Counted from the first letter of the stretch, positions 35,533 through 45,885 are shown. The stretch: 64,000 nt of DNA from Sphingomonas jaspsi DSM 18422 (GCF_000585415.1 NZ_KK073876.1:1857810-1921809), one strand, 5' to 3'. Program-made: numbers and translations. The notes: generated by a model not told the origin, from the sequence alone.

Positions 35533-37512
35533 ATGATGTCCAGCATGAGGAAGATCAGTATTTTTGTCCCTCTGCTTCTGGCGAGCACAACCGCTGCTTC
35601 CGGCCAGACCATCCAGTTGCCGCAAGGACCGACCGCGTCCGCCCTCCCCGCCAGTTCCAGCCAGATCGATTGGGCCATTTCGGACTGGCGCCGGCTGCGG
35701 TCGAGCGACGGATATGCGTTCGCCGACTATGCCCGCTTCGTCACCGCCAACCCCGGCTGGCCGGGCGAGAACGGCCTGCGCAAGGCAGCGGAGAAGCAGC
35801 TCCGGACCGGTGAAAATCCACGCACCGTGATCGACTTCTTCGCCGCCAAAAAACCGGAAAGCGGTAACGGCTGGGCGAGGCTCGCGGAATCCTATGCCGC
35901 CCTCGGGCGCCCTGCAGACGCAGCTTCAGCGCTGCGAGAGGCGTGGGGATCGGGTGATCTCAGCGCCTACGACGAGCAGGCGCTGTTCGGGCGCTTCGCC
36001 AACCAGCTGACCAGCGCGGATCACGACCGGCGCGTCGACGCGCTGCTGTTCGCCAAGAAGATCGACGATGCCCAGCGCATGCTGGCGTGGAGCAGCGCTG
36101 CCCGGCGTCCAACCTTCACCGCCCGCATTGCCCTTTATCGCCGCGCTTCCGACGGCGAAGCGCAATATCGTGCGGTCGCCGGACAGGTCGCGACCGACGC
36201 CGGACTGTTGATGGATCGGCTGCGCTATCTGCGCGATGCCGGCGACGATGCCGGCGCCCGCTGGCTGGCGGCCCGACCGCACCAGTTCACCTACAAGCCC
36301 GCCGACCCTGAGCGCTGGTACGACATGCTGGTCCTGCTGTCGAAGAGTGCGGTCGACGCGCGCGACTACCAGGCGGCCTACGACATCGCTCGCCAGGTCG
36401 ACGACGCGTTCGCGCCCGGGACCGAAATCAGCGGCCAGAGCTATGCCGTCCGCGACGATTATACGACGCTGACCTGGACCGCTGCGACCGCCGCCTTCGA
36501 ACGGCTCAACCGCCCCGCCGATGCGATGGTGTTGTTCGACAAATATGCCAAGGGCGGCAAGTCGCTGCAGGTCGCGACCAAGGGTTGGTACTGGGCGGGT
36601 CGCGCCGCCATCGCCGCCCGCAACTATCCGGAATCGACCGCGCATTTCGAAAAGGCCGCGGCCACGCCCGAACTCTTCTATGGCCAGCTGGCGCTTGAAA
36701 GGCTGGGGCGCATCGTCCCCGCTCCTGCCGGCACGCCGTCGCTGCTGGTGACGGACGCCCAGCGCAAGGCGTTTTACGACAACCGCCTGGTCCGGGCGAC
36801 GCGGCAGCTGGGGCAGCAAGGCCGCTACAGCGAGCAAAGCCAGTTCGTCCGCGCCCTGTCGGAAAGCCTGAGCAGCGACGCCGACCGGCTGCTGGCGACC
36901 GAACTTGCGACCTACATCTACCGTCCGGACCTGTCGGTGTGGACGGCGCGGTCTGCGCGCAATAACGGCAGCGCCTTCTACTACCGGGCGGCTTTCCCGA
37001 CCCATTCGGGCAATCTGCCGTCCGGCCGCTTATGGTCGGTCGTCCATGGCATCACGCGGCAGGAATCGAGCTTCGATAAGGCCATCGTCAGCCACGCCGG
37101 CGCGCGCGGAATGATGCAGCTCATGCCGGGAACGGCCAGCGAGCAGGCGAGCAAATCGGGCCTAGGCTATGATTTTTCGCGCCTGACCAGCGACCCCAAT
37201 TACAACGTCATGCTGGGCAGCGCCTATTTCCAGCGGTTGCTCGCGATTTACGACGGCAGCTATCCACTGGCGATCGCCGCCTACAACGCCGGGCCGGGCA
37301 ACGTCCGCAAGTGGATCAACGCCTATGGCGATCCGCGGGGAAACGTCGACATCGTTAGCTGGATCGAGAGGATTCCGTTCATGGAAACGCGCGGCTATGT
37401 CCAGCGCGTGCTCGAAAATACCGTCGTCTACGATCGGCTGAACCCGACGCTGCCGGGGCCGCAGCCGGTCCACATCAGCGCCTATCTGGGCAAGAGCGGT
37501 CGTCCCGGCTGA
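35533..37512 (+). CDS. slt: Soluble lytic murein transglycosylase (Slt70-like)
   Basis: A periplasmic enzyme that cleaves peptidoglycan glycan strands with 1,6-anhydro product; 659 residues. A signal peptide occupies about residues 1-27. A long alpha-superhelical region (to about 500) precedes the C-terminal SLT domain. That domain has RQESSFDKAIVSHAGARGMMQ with the catalytic glutamate, and AAYNAGPGNV. The ATG at 35533 follows a G-rich site; ORF sequence further upstream is antisense to dapA. Its stop overlaps the greB start (TGATG). Confidence 0.93.
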   Translation: MMSSMRKISIFVPLLLASTTAASGQTIQLPQGPTASALPASSSQIDWAISDWRRLRSSDGYAFADYARFVTANPGWPGENGLRKAAEKQLRTGENPRTVIDFFAAKKPESGNGWARLAESYAALGRPADAASALREAWGSGDLSAYDEQALFGRFANQLTSADHDRRVDALLFAKKIDDAQRMLAWSSAARRPTFTARIALYRRASDGEAQYRAVAGQVATDAGLLMDRLRYLRDAGDDAGARWLAARPHQFTYKPADPERWYDMLVLLSKSAVDARDYQAAYDIARQVDDAFAPGTEISGQSYAVRDDYTTLTWTAATAAFERLNRPADAMVLFDKYAKGGKSLQVATKGWYWAGRAAIAARNYPESTAHFEKAAATPELFYGQLALERLGRIVPAPAGTPSLLVTDAQRKAFYDNRLVRATRQLGQQGRYSEQSQFVRALSESLSSDADRLLATELATYIYRPDLSVWTARSARNNGSAFYYRAAFPTHSGNLPSGRLWSVVHGITRQESSFDKAIVSHAGARGMMQLMPGTASEQASKSGLGYDFSRLTSDPNYNVMLGSAYFQRLLAIYDGSYPLAIAAYNAGPGNVRKWINAYGDPRGNVDIVSWIERIPFMETRGYVQRVLENTVVYDRLNPTLPGPQPVHISAYLGKSGRPG

Positions 37513-38006
37513 TGAGCGAGGAAGGCGGCCGCCCGCCGCGGTTCATCACGCCATCGGGCTTCGCGAGGATCCGCGCGGAATATGAGCAATTGTTCGGGGT
37601 CGAGCGACCCAAGCTGGTCGACACCATCGCCTGGGCCGCTGGCAACGGCGACCGGTCGGAAAATGGCGACTATATCTACGGCCGCAAGCGATTGCGTGAG
37701 ATCGACCGTCGGCTGTCCTACCTCGCCAAGGTGATGAAGCAGGCCAAGGTGGTCGACCCTTCACGGCAGGAACAACGCGACACGGTACGGTTCGGCGCGA
37801 CCATCGAACTGGCCGACGAGGATGACGAGCGGCGGATCCTGACGCTTGTCGGAGAGGACGAGGCCGACGCAAGCGCCGGACAGATCAGCTGGGTCGCACC
37901 GATCGCACGCGCCTTCGTCGGGGCGCGGGTCGGCGACGAGCGCACTGTGCGACTGCCGGCGGGCGAAAAAAGCTATGAGGTGATGGCGATCCGTTACCCC
38001 GGCTGA
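37512..38006 (+). CDS. greB: Transcription elongation factor GreB
   Basis: Stimulates transcript cleavage by backtracked RNA polymerase; 164 residues. The N-terminal coiled coil carries NGDRSENGDYIYGRKRLREIDRR (conserved acidic tip GDRSENGDY). The C-terminal FKBP-like domain ends in EKSYEVMAIRY. The GRKRLREIDRRL form and length favour GreB over GreA. It is translationally coupled to slt. Confidence 0.93.
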   Translation: MSEEGGRPPRFITPSGFARIRAEYEQLFGVERPKLVDTIAWAAGNGDRSENGDYIYGRKRLREIDRRLSYLAKVMKQAKVVDPSRQEQRDTVRFGATIELADEDDERRILTLVGEDEADASAGQISWVAPIARAFVGARVGDERTVRLPAGEKSYEVMAIRYPG

Positions 38007-38013
38007 TCGGGGT

Positions 38014-38784
38014 TCAGCCCGCGCGGCTGTGGCGGAAAGGGATCACCGTCTCCCCATCCGCAGGGGGCGAGGTCGGCATCGCCTTTTCCAGCGCCGCAGC
38101 GAGCACGTCGAGCGATTGGATACTGGCACCAGCTTCGTCATTGCCATTGACGACCGTCCACGGCGCCCAGCGAGTGTCGGTCTGGGCGAAAATATCGTCG
38201 ATGATGGCGATCAGGTCGTCGCGTCGGCTCATCGCCTCGGCCGCGCCCGGCGACAGCAGGTGGTGCATCCACGGATCCGATTGCCGTTCGCGCATCACCG
38301 CCGCTTGGCGGTCGGCGGTCATGTGGAAGAATAGTTTGACGATCAGCGTGCCATGATCGCGCTGTTGCGCTTCGAATTCGTTGATCTCGTCGCAGGCGCG
38401 GGCGAACTGCTTGTCGTCGAGTTTGCCGTCGAGGCGCATCTCGGCGATCCGCCGGTACCAGCTTGGATAGAAAATGGCGGTGTTACCGGCACCCGGGAGG
38501 TTGGCCCAGTAAGGCGCCAGCCAGTGACGATCCGAATCGTGGTTTGCCGTGCGGCCAACGCAGACCGTGTCCACGTTGCACGGGTCCCAGCTGCCGACCA
38601 TCCGGCGAAGGGCGGTCTTCTTGCCAGACCCCACCCAGCCTTCGAGGATGATGATCACTCGCCGCCGATTGACGATCTGGCTCAGCTGCGACTGGGCAAG
38701 GCGAAGCCGCAGCGACCGCAAAGTCGCCTCGGCGTCACCAGCGAATGGCGCCCCCCATTCAAATCGCGTTAACGACGTCGGCAC
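38014..38784 (-). CDS. PPK2-like polyphosphate kinase family protein with altered Walker B
   Basis: A 256-residue protein with the PPK2 fold. Walker A is EGWVGSGKKT (PPK2 enzymes usually have EGxDAAGKGG), and the lid region is RHWLAPYWANLPGAG. The segment that is normally FDRSWYNR reads FYPSWYRR, so the catalytic aspartate-arginine pair is missing. It may therefore not act as a normal polyphosphate kinase. It starts with GTG. The gene is convergent with greB and separate from the ppk1-ppx pair. Family membership is clear, activity is uncertain. Confidence 0.82.
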   Translation of the reverse strand: MPTSLTRFEWGAPFAGDAEATLRSLRLRLAQSQLSQIVNRRRVIIILEGWVGSGKKTALRRMVGSWDPCNVDTVCVGRTANHDSDRHWLAPYWANLPGAGNTAIFYPSWYRRIAEMRLDGKLDDKQFARACDEINEFEAQQRDHGTLIVKLFFHMTADRQAAVMRERQSDPWMHHLLSPGAAEAMSRRDDLIAIIDDIFAQTDTRWAPWTVVNGNDEAGASIQSLDVLAAALEKAMPTSPPADGETVIPFRHSRAG

Positions 38785-38880
38785 CGTTGCTGGTTAACCG
38801 AAGGCGGAACGCGCTTCAACCGCCCTCATCGCCAGGGTCAAGCGAATGCGTCCCGTTGTGGCACGGAGGCCGCGGGCCGC

Positions 38881-40671
38881 TTACGCCTTCTTCGGCTCGT
38901 TGTCGGCGACAACGCGGATCGACAGTTCGCGAAGCTGCTTCATCGTCACCGGTGCCGGCGCGTTCATCAGCAGGTCTTCGGCCTTCTGGTTCATCGGGAA
39001 GACGATGACTTCGCGGATGTTCGGTTCGTCGGCCAGCAGCATGACAATGCGGTCGATGCCCGGCGCCGAGCCGCCGTGCGGCGGCGCGCCGTACTTGAAC
39101 GCGCCGATCATGCCCGGGAAATTCTCGTCGACCTGCTCCTTGGTGTAACCGGCGATTTCGAACGCCTTGTACATGATATCCGGGCGGTGGTTACGGATCG
39201 CGCCGGAGGACAGTTCGACGCCGTTGCAGACGATGTCATACTGCCACGCGAGGATGTCGAGCGGGTTCTTATTTTCCAGCGCTTCCATCCCGCCCTGCGG
39301 CATTGAGAAGGGGTTGTGGCTGAAGTCGACCTTCTTGTTGTCCTCGTCATATTCGAACATCGGGAAGTCGACGATCCAGCAGAAGCGGAACGCGCCTTCT
39401 TCGATCAGGCCCAGCTGATCGGCGACGCGGGTGCGGGCCAGCCCGGCGAGCTTCGCCGCCTGCGCTTCCGGACCGGCGGCGAAGAAGATGCCGTCGTCCG
39501 GGCCGATGCCGAGCTGTTCGGCGATCTTGTCCATGCCTTCGGTGCCGTGGTTCTTGGCGATGGGGCCGCCCCACTCGCCGCCCTTGCGGGTGGCGTAGCC
39601 GAGGCCGGCGAAGCCTTCGCCGCGCGCCCAGTCGTTCATGTCGTCGAAGAACTTGCGGCTTTTCTCGGCCGTGCCCGGCGCGGCGACCGCGCGGACTACC
39701 ATGCCCTTTTCGACCATGCCGGCAAACAGGCCGAACCCCGAACCGACGAAGTGCTGTCCGACATCATGGACGATCAGCGGGTTGCGAAGGTCGGGCTTGT
39801 CGCTGCCATATTTCAGCATCGCCTCACGGTACGGGATGCGCGGATATTCGCCTGCGGGCGTGACGTATTTTTCGCCCGCGAATTCGGCGAACACGCCCGA
39901 CAGCACCGGTTCGATCGCCGCGAAGACATCGTCCTGCGTGACAAAGCTCATTTCGAAGTCGAGCTGGTAGAATTCGCCCGGGCTACGGTCGGCGCGGGCG
40001 TCTTCGTCGCGGAAGCAGGGCGCGATCTGGAAATAGCGGTCAAAGCCCGCGACCATCAGCAGCTGCTTGAACATCTGCGGTGCCTGCGGCAGCGCGTAGA
40101 ACTTGCCCGGATGGACGCGGCTGGGGACGAGATAGTCGCGCGCGCCTTCGGGCGACGACGCGGTCAGGATCGGCGTCTGGAACTCGGTGAAGCCCTGGTC
40201 GATCATCCGGCGACGGATCGAGCTGATGACCTTCGAGCGCAGAATGATGTTCGAGTGCAGCCGCTCGCGGCGCAGGTCGAGATAGCGATACTTGAGGCGG
40301 ATTTCTTCCGGATAGTCCTGCTCGCCCGCCACCGGCATCGGGAGCTCGTCGGCCTTCGACTGGATTTCGACACTACGCGCGAACACTTCGATGTCGCCGG
40401 TCGGCAGCTTGGCGTTGGTGGTGCCTGCCGCGCGCGCTTTCACGTCGCCTTCGATGGTCACCACACTCTCGACTCGCAGCGATTCGAGGATCGGCAGCGC
40501 CGGGCTGTCGCTGTCGCAGACGATCTGGGTCAGGCCATAATGGTCGCGCAGGTCGACGAACAGCACGCCGCCATGGTCGCGCTTGCGGTGGATCCAGCCC
40601 GACAATTTGACGGTGGACCCGACGTCGCTGGAGCGAAGGTCGGCGCAGGTATGGGTGCGGTAGGCGTGCAT
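38881..40671 (-). CDS. aspS: Aspartyl-tRNA synthetase
   Basis: Charges tRNA-Asp; 596 residues of bacterial type. An N-terminal OB-fold anticodon-binding domain precedes the class II catalytic core. Motif 2 lies in [15 protein letters not shown](Y)Q, with the QSPQ-type loop [12 protein letters not shown] before it, and motif 3 is [13 protein letters not shown]. The bacterial insertion domain lies between them. The ATG at 40671 fits the family start (HAYRTHTC); a TTG seven codons upstream is less likely. Whether it also charges tRNA-Asn cannot be read from this. Confidence 0.97.
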   Translation of the reverse strand: MHAYRTHTCADLRSSDVGSTVKLSGWIHRKRDHGGVLFVDLRDHYGLTQIVCDSDSPALPILESLRVESVVTIEGDVKARAAGTTNAKLPTGDIEVFARSVEIQSKADELPMPVAGEQDYPEEIRLKYRYLDLRRERLHSNIILRSKVISSIRRRMIDQGFTEFQTPILTASSPEGARDYLVPSRVHPGKFYALPQAPQMFKQLLMVAGFDRYFQIAPCFRDEDARADRSPGEFYQLDFEMSFVTQDDVFAAIEPVLSGVFAEFAGEKYVTPAGEYPRIPYREAMLKYGSDKPDLRNPLIVHDVGQHFVGSGFGLFAGMVEKGMVVRAVAAPGTAEKSRKFFDDMNDWARGEGFAGLGYATRKGGEWGGPIAKNHGTEGMDKIAEQLGIGPDDGIFFAAGPEAQAAKLAGLARTRVADQLGLIEEGAFRFCWIVDFPMFEYDEDNKKVDFSHNPFSMPQGGMEALENKNPLDILAWQYDIVCNGVELSSGAIRNHRPDIMYKAFEIAGYTKEQVDENFPGMIGAFKYGAPPHGGSAPGIDRIVMLLADEPNIREVIVFPMNQKAEDLLMNAPAPVTMKQLRELSIRVVADNEPKKA

Positions 40672-40788
40672 GGGTGATGGCTCGTCGGACAAAAGTTGCT
40701 GCGATGCGGAAAAAATTCGCGCCGCCGCTTCGCCTCTAGCCTATCCCTTTGTCAAGGCGCATGGTTCCCGCTAAGGCCCCCGCGACAC

Positions 40789-41958
40789 ATGAAAATCCAT
40801 CCGCTAATTACGTCGACCGACGACCTGACCGCCCTGATCTCCCGTCTTTCCACGCACGACTTCGTCGCGGTGGACACAGAGTTCATGCGCGAGAACACCT
40901 ATTGGCCCGAACTGTGCCTGATCCAGATCGCATCGCCCGAAGAAGCCGCGGCGATCGATCCCAAGGCCGACGGCATCGACCTTGCGCCGCTACTCGACCT
41001 GCTGGTCGACAATGACGCTGTGCTGAAGGTTTTCCACGCCGGCGGGCAGGACCTGGAGATCATTCACAACCTGTCGGGCAAGGTCCCCTTTCCGCTGTTC
41101 GACACGCAGATCGCGGCGATGGCCTTGGGCTATGGCGAGCAGGTCGGCTATTCCTCGCTGGTCGAAAGCATGTTGGGGCACAGCCTCGACAAGGGCGCGC
41201 GCTTCACCGACTGGTCGCGCCGCCCGCTCGACAAGCGCCAGATCGACTATGCCATCGCCGACGTGACCCATCTGTCGGAAATCTTTCCCAAGCTGGTGAA
41301 GAAGCTGATCAAGACCGGACGCGGCGACTGGCTGGATGACGAGATGGAGCGGCTCGCCGATCCGTCGAGCTTCGCCTTCCCGCCCGAAGATGCCTGGAAG
41401 CGGTTGAAGCTGCCGAGCCGGAATCCGGCGGTGCTGGGTCGCCTGAAAGCCTTGGCCGGCTGGCGCGAGACCGAAGCGCGGCAGAAGAATTTGCCGCGCG
41501 GCCGCATCGTCAAGGACGACACGCTGAACGACCTCGCCGCTCATCCGCCCAGGACGCAGGACGATCTCGGCAAGGTTCGCGGCCTCTCGTCGGGATGGCG
41601 GAGCAACGATATCGGCGGGCGCATGATGGCCGCGCTGGAAAAGGCGCAGCCGCTGTCGGACGAGGACCTGCCGAGCCGCGAACCGCGCCGTCCGGGCCTG
41701 ACCAAGGACGCGGCATTGGTCAGCGACCTGCTGAAGCTGCTGCTCAAGATCCGCGCCAAGGAAGCCGGCGTCGCCGCCCGCCTGATCGCCCGCTCCGACG
41801 ACCTAGAAGCGTTGGCTGCCGGGGTCCGGGGCAATTTGCCGATCCTCAATGGCTGGCGCTTCGAGGAATTCGGCCGCGACGCGCTCGATCTCGTCGAAGG
41901 CCGCCTCGGCTTCGCGACCGAGAACGGCAAGCTCAAGATGAGCCGCATCGCCGACTGA
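40789..41958 (+). CDS. rnd: Ribonuclease D
   Basis: A 3'-to-5' exoribonuclease for tRNA and structured RNA trimming; 389 residues. The DEDD exonuclease domain has VDTEFMRENTYWPELCLIQ, HAGGQDLEI and YAIADVTHL (the last tyrosine-containing motif III). An HRDC domain follows at about 210-290. The ATG at 40789 gives the family start. It is divergent from aspS with about 117 bases between starts. Confidence 0.95.
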   Translation: MKIHPLITSTDDLTALISRLSTHDFVAVDTEFMRENTYWPELCLIQIASPEEAAAIDPKADGIDLAPLLDLLVDNDAVLKVFHAGGQDLEIIHNLSGKVPFPLFDTQIAAMALGYGEQVGYSSLVESMLGHSLDKGARFTDWSRRPLDKRQIDYAIADVTHLSEIFPKLVKKLIKTGRGDWLDDEMERLADPSSFAFPPEDAWKRLKLPSRNPAVLGRLKALAGWRETEARQKNLPRGRIVKDDTLNDLAAHPPRTQDDLGKVRGLSSGWRSNDIGGRMMAALEKAQPLSDEDLPSREPRRPGLTKDAALVSDLLKLLLKIRAKEAGVAARLIARSDDLEALAAGVRGNLPILNGWRFEEFGRDALDLVEGRLGFATENGKLKMSRIAD

Positions 41959-42030
41959 TCCCGCTCCGGCGTTCAGGAACCCGTCACCCGCATAGACCAT
42001 TATGCTCCCGATACGATGTGGGAGATGATG

Positions 42031-42312
42031 ATGCGTTTTCTGGCCCCTGCCCTTATGCTTCCCCTGGCCGCCTGCATGACCACGCCCGACGCGGTTCCGG
42101 CGCATGAAGGCGTGTGCAAGAATGACGGCCTGTCCGCGTTCGTCGGGCAGCCTGCCACCGCCGAGCTCGGCGGGCAGATGATGGCGAAATCCGGAGCCAC
42201 CGCGCTGCGCTGGGTCGCCGACGGCATGATGGTGACGATGGATTATCGTTCCGACCGGATTACCGTTCACCTCACCAGGGACAATCGGGTCGAAAGCGTC
42301 GCCTGCGGCTAG
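42031..42312 (+). CDS. I78 family peptidase inhibitor lipoprotein
   Basis: A 93-residue envelope lipoprotein. The signal ends in the lipobox LPLAAC. The mature part has the I78 inhibitor pattern LRWVADGMMVTMDYRSDRI and ends in a short strand with a final cysteine (ESVACG). Several in-frame ATGs exist; 42031 has GGGAG 7 bases upstream. Such proteins may protect the cell from secreted subtilisin- or trypsin-type proteases. That is of interest because three serine protease genes lie 8-16 kb away, but no direct link is shown. It is convergent with ppx, overlapping by 4 bases. Confidence 0.83.
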   Translation: MRFLAPALMLPLAACMTTPDAVPAHEGVCKNDGLSAFVGQPATAELGGQMMAKSGATALRWVADGMMVTMDYRSDRITVHLTRDNRVESVACG

Positions 42313-43769
42313 GTGAAGCGAACTTCGGCTTCGCGGCCCATCGCCTTGCCGAGCTGGTTGAGCCGCCGCTCGACCGCGTCAGAATACAGCTCGCGCTGCC
42401 TGGTCGGCATGGCAAGGACGATCTTGCCCTTGCTAAGGCCGATATCGGTCTTGCGCAGCAACGCTTCGGTCCCGCCGCTGAGCCGCTGCGCGAGGCGAAT
42501 GGCCTTGCCCCAGGCGCGCACCCGCTCGTCCTCACCGGGACGCAGCAGCGAGGCGAGCTTGAGGCTGAATTCGCCATCGTCGCCGAACGCGCTGGCCAGC
42601 GCCCGTCCCAGCACCGCGCGGCCATGCGAATCGATGCCGACCCAATTGCCATGCACCGCCATGTCGACGGCGCGATCGGCGCGGTAATCGGGATGCGCAT
42701 TCCAGGCGATGTCGCCGAGCAGGCAGGCCGCCAGCCGCAGCCGCTGCAGGTCCGGGCTTTCATCCGGGAACAGCGGGTCGAGCCATTGGTCGAGCAGCGC
42801 GCCATGGTCGCCGAAGCGGCCCAGCCGCTCGCCCACCTCCAGCGCGGCGGCCAGCAGCGGGTCTTCGGCCCGGGTCGGCGCGTCGAGGTCGCGGTAAAGA
42901 AGACCTTCGCGCAGCCCGAATGCGGACACCAGGATGCGCTTGGGCCCGAGCACGTCGCTCATCGCTTCGAGGATATTGAGCGCGGTCGGCAGGGTCGGCA
43001 AGCGGCCCGAGGAAATGCCCGTCAGCGACTTCAGCTCGTCGGTCGGCAGCGTGTCGACGATGGCGCGAAGGTCGGCGATCCGTTCGGGCAGGATGCGGTG
43101 GTGGTGGACGATCGGCAGCGGGTGGCCGAGCGTCTTCATGTCGAGCAACGCCAGCGCGCGGAATGACCCGCCCACCAGATACAGGCCGTGCCCCCGTGCG
43201 GCGTCCTTCAGCAAAGACCCCTTGAGGCCATCCCTGATCGCCTTGTCGAGCTCGTTCGTCGTCGACTTTCCGACCCGCAGTACGCCCAGCGGCAGCGATA
43301 CCCCGTCTCCGGCCGCGCCGCGTGCGACGCCGATGAGTTCGAGGCTGCCCCCACCAAGGTCGGCGACGATGCCGTTGGCCTTGGGAATGGCCGAGATGAC
43401 GCCGAGCCCGGACAGTTCGGCCTCCTCTTCCCCCGACAGGATGCGAGGCTTGAGGCCTACCGACTTGATCTGCTTGAGGAAATCGGGGCCATTGGTCGCG
43501 TCGCGGACCGCCGCCGTGGCGACGGTGTGCAGCGTTTTGAGCCCCATCTCGCGGCCAAGCTGGCGGAAGCGGGCCAGCGCTTGCAGCGTCAGCTCCATCG
43601 ACGCCTGTTCAAGCCTTCCGTCCTTGGCGAGGCCGCGGCCGAGCGCCGCCATCACCTTTTCGTTGAACAAGGTCGAGGGCACGCGCGGCGTCCCCCCATA
43701 GGCGACGAACCGCACCGAGTTGGACCCGATGTCGATGATGCCGGTGGGGGCAAATTTCTTGACCGCCAT
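42309..43769 (-). CDS. ppx: Ppx/GppA phosphatase (exopolyphosphatase)
   Basis: Degrades polyphosphate, or hydrolyses pppGpp in GppA relatives; 486 residues. The actin-like ATPase fold begins with GIIDIGSNSVRFVAY (phosphate 1 loop). The second phosphate loop is IVADLGGGSLELI, and EEAELSGLG lies between. A C-terminal HD-like domain follows, and the length fits Ppx. It starts 3 bases after the ppk stop on the same strand, so the two form a polyphosphate operon with hdaA upstream. Confidence 0.93.
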   Translation of the reverse strand: MAVKKFAPTGIIDIGSNSVRFVAYGGTPRVPSTLFNEKVMAALGRGLAKDGRLEQASMELTLQALARFRQLGREMGLKTLHTVATAAVRDATNGPDFLKQIKSVGLKPRILSGEEEAELSGLGVISAIPKANGIVADLGGGSLELIGVARGAAGDGVSLPLGVLRVGKSTTNELDKAIRDGLKGSLLKDAARGHGLYLVGGSFRALALLDMKTLGHPLPIVHHHRILPERIADLRAIVDTLPTDELKSLTGISSGRLPTLPTALNILEAMSDVLGPKRILVSAFGLREGLLYRDLDAPTRAEDPLLAAALEVGERLGRFGDHGALLDQWLDPLFPDESPDLQRLRLAACLLGDIAWNAHPDYRADRAVDMAVHGNWVGIDSHGRAVLGRALASAFGDDGEFSLKLASLLRPGEDERVRAWGKAIRLAQRLSGGTEALLRKTDIGLSKGKIVLAMPTRQRELYSDAVERRLNQLGKAMGREAEVRFT

Positions 43770-43772
43770 GCG

Positions 43773-45875
43773 TCAGCCCCGCTGCGTCAGGCGCAGCTTG
43801 GGCACTGCCTTGCCTTCCAGCGCCGCGCCGCGCCCGGACAGCGACGGGTTGGTCATGAAATAGCGGTGCAGGTTGAAATGACGGCGACCGGGCTTTTCAC
43901 GGACGTAACTGCCATCGCTCTTCAGCGACCAGCTTTGCTCATTGTCGATCATGTTGGCGAGCATGATCTGGTCGAGCACCTGCGCATGGACGGTCGGATT
44001 TTCCACTGGGATCATATACTCGACACGGCGATCAAAGTTGCGTGGCATCCAGTCGGCAGAGCTGATGAACACCCGGGCCTTGCGGTGCGGCAGCCGCGCC
44101 CCATTGGCGAACACGAAGATGCGGCTATGCTCAAGGAAGCGGCCGATGACCGATTTCACGCGGATATTCGACGACATGCCCGCAACCCCCGGACGAAGGC
44201 AGCAGACGCCGCGAACGATAAGGTCGATCGATACGCCAGCCTCGCTCGCTTCGTACAATTTGGCGATCACCTTCGCGTCGACCAGCGAGTTCATCTTGGC
44301 CCAGATTGCCGACGGCTTGCCCTCTTTCGCGTTGGCGATTTCGGCATCGATCAGCGCCACGATTTTCGACCTGAGGTCGCGGGGGCTGAGCGTCAGCAGC
44401 TCAAGCCCCTTCGGCTGGACATAGCCCGTGACGAGGTTGAACAGCTTGGCCGCATCGCGCGCCGCGCGCCGCGAAGCCGTAAAATAGCTGAGGTCGGTGT
44501 AAATCTTCGCCGTGACCGGGTGGTAATTGCCGGTGCCGAAGTGACAGTAGGTGCGCATGATGCTGCCTTCGCGGCGGATGACCATCGACACCTTGGCGTG
44601 GGTCTTCAGCTCGACGAAGCCGTATATGACCTGCACCCCGGCGCGCTCCAGGCGGTTGGCCCACATCAGATTCTGCTCTTCGTCAAACCGCGCTTTCAGT
44701 TCGACAACCGCCGTGACCGACTTTCCCGCTTCGGCAGCCGCGACCAACGCATCGATGATCGCGGACTGCTTGCCCGCGCGATACAGCGTCTGCTTGATCG
44801 CGACGACGTCGGGGTCCTCTGCGGCCTGGCGCAGGAAGGCCACCACCACCTCGAAGCTTTCATAAGGGTGGTGGACGATAAAATCCTTCGCCCGGATCGC
44901 CGCGAAGCAGTCACCGTCATGTTCGAGGATGCGTTCGGGAAAGCGCGGCGTGTAGGGCGGGAATTTGAGGTCGGGCCGGTCGACGTCGACCAGTTGGTCG
45001 AGGGCGGCAACGCCGATGAAGCCAGCGCTTTCCGCGATGAGCGCCGAATCCGCTCTGAGGCCATCGCGCACCATCGCTTCCAAGTCGGGCGGCGTATCGG
45101 CGGAAAATTCGAGGCGGATGACCCGCCCGCGGCGGCGGCGCTTGATGGCGCTGCGGAAATAGCGGACGAGGTCTTCGGCATCCTCCTCGACCTCGATATC
45201 GCTGTCCCGCAGGACCCGGAAGACACCCGAGGCAACGCGTTCGAATCCGGGGAAAATCTGGTCAAAATAGGCTTGCACGACGGCTTCGATCGCGACCAGC
45301 CGGATGCGGCGTCCCGGCAAGCGCACGAAGCGCGGCAAGGTCGACGGTATCATCAGCAGTTCGATAACCCGGTCCGCCTTCCGGCCCTGTCGAAGGTCGA
45401 ATACCAGGCTGAAGCCGCCATTGGGGATGAACGGAAACGGGTGCGACGGGTCGATTGCCTGCGGGGTGAGGACGGGCAGCACCTGCTCGCGGAAATGGTC
45501 GGCCAGCCAGACTTTCTCTTCCGCCGAAAGCTGGTCGGGCGTCACCACCTCTACGCCCTGTTCGGCCAGCGCCTGCTGCAGCACCATCCATTCGGCCTGT
45601 TGCGCCACGACCAGTGCATCGGCTTCGATGCTGATGGCGTCGAGTTGCTGCGTCGCGGTCATGCCGTCGACCGACAAATCTTCCACGCCCTGCAGCTGGT
45701 GCGCCTTGAGCCCGGCCACGCGCACCATGAAGAACTCGTCGAGGTTGTTGCCGCTGATCGACAGGAAGCGGAGGCGTTCCAGCAGCGGATGCGCGACATT
45801 GGTCGCTTCTTCCAGCACCCGCCGGTTGAACGCGAGCCAGCTCAGTTCGCGGTTGAAGAGCGTCGCGCCCGCCAT
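43773..45875 (-). CDS. ppk1: Polyphosphate kinase 1
   Basis: Makes polyphosphate from ATP; 700 residues with the N, H and two C domains of PPK1. The N-terminus has FNRELSWLAFNRRVLEEA and NNLDEFFMVRVAGLKAH (two conserved blocks). The catalytic region has KTHAKVSMVIRR, HFGTGNYHPVTAKIYTDLS and the final HRKARVFISSADWMPRNFDRR (two blocks), with the conserved histidines intact. The ATG at 45875 follows GGGGAGG; an ATG six codons earlier lies inside the hdaA end. It is between hdaA and ppx. Confidence 0.95.
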   Translation of the reverse strand: MAGATLFNRELSWLAFNRRVLEEATNVAHPLLERLRFLSISGNNLDEFFMVRVAGLKAHQLQGVEDLSVDGMTATQQLDAISIEADALVVAQQAEWMVLQQALAEQGVEVVTPDQLSAEEKVWLADHFREQVLPVLTPQAIDPSHPFPFIPNGGFSLVFDLRQGRKADRVIELLMIPSTLPRFVRLPGRRIRLVAIEAVVQAYFDQIFPGFERVASGVFRVLRDSDIEVEEDAEDLVRYFRSAIKRRRRGRVIRLEFSADTPPDLEAMVRDGLRADSALIAESAGFIGVAALDQLVDVDRPDLKFPPYTPRFPERILEHDGDCFAAIRAKDFIVHHPYESFEVVVAFLRQAAEDPDVVAIKQTLYRAGKQSAIIDALVAAAEAGKSVTAVVELKARFDEEQNLMWANRLERAGVQVIYGFVELKTHAKVSMVIRREGSIMRTYCHFGTGNYHPVTAKIYTDLSYFTASRRAARDAAKLFNLVTGYVQPKGLELLTLSPRDLRSKIVALIDAEIANAKEGKPSAIWAKMNSLVDAKVIAKLYEASEAGVSIDLIVRGVCCLRPGVAGMSSNIRVKSVIGRFLEHSRIFVFANGARLPHRKARVFISSADWMPRNFDRRVEYMIPVENPTVHAQVLDQIMLANMIDNEQSWSLKSDGSYVREKPGRRHFNLHRYFMTNPSLSGRGAALEGKAVPKLRLTQRG

Positions 45876-45885
45876 GTCCCTCCCC

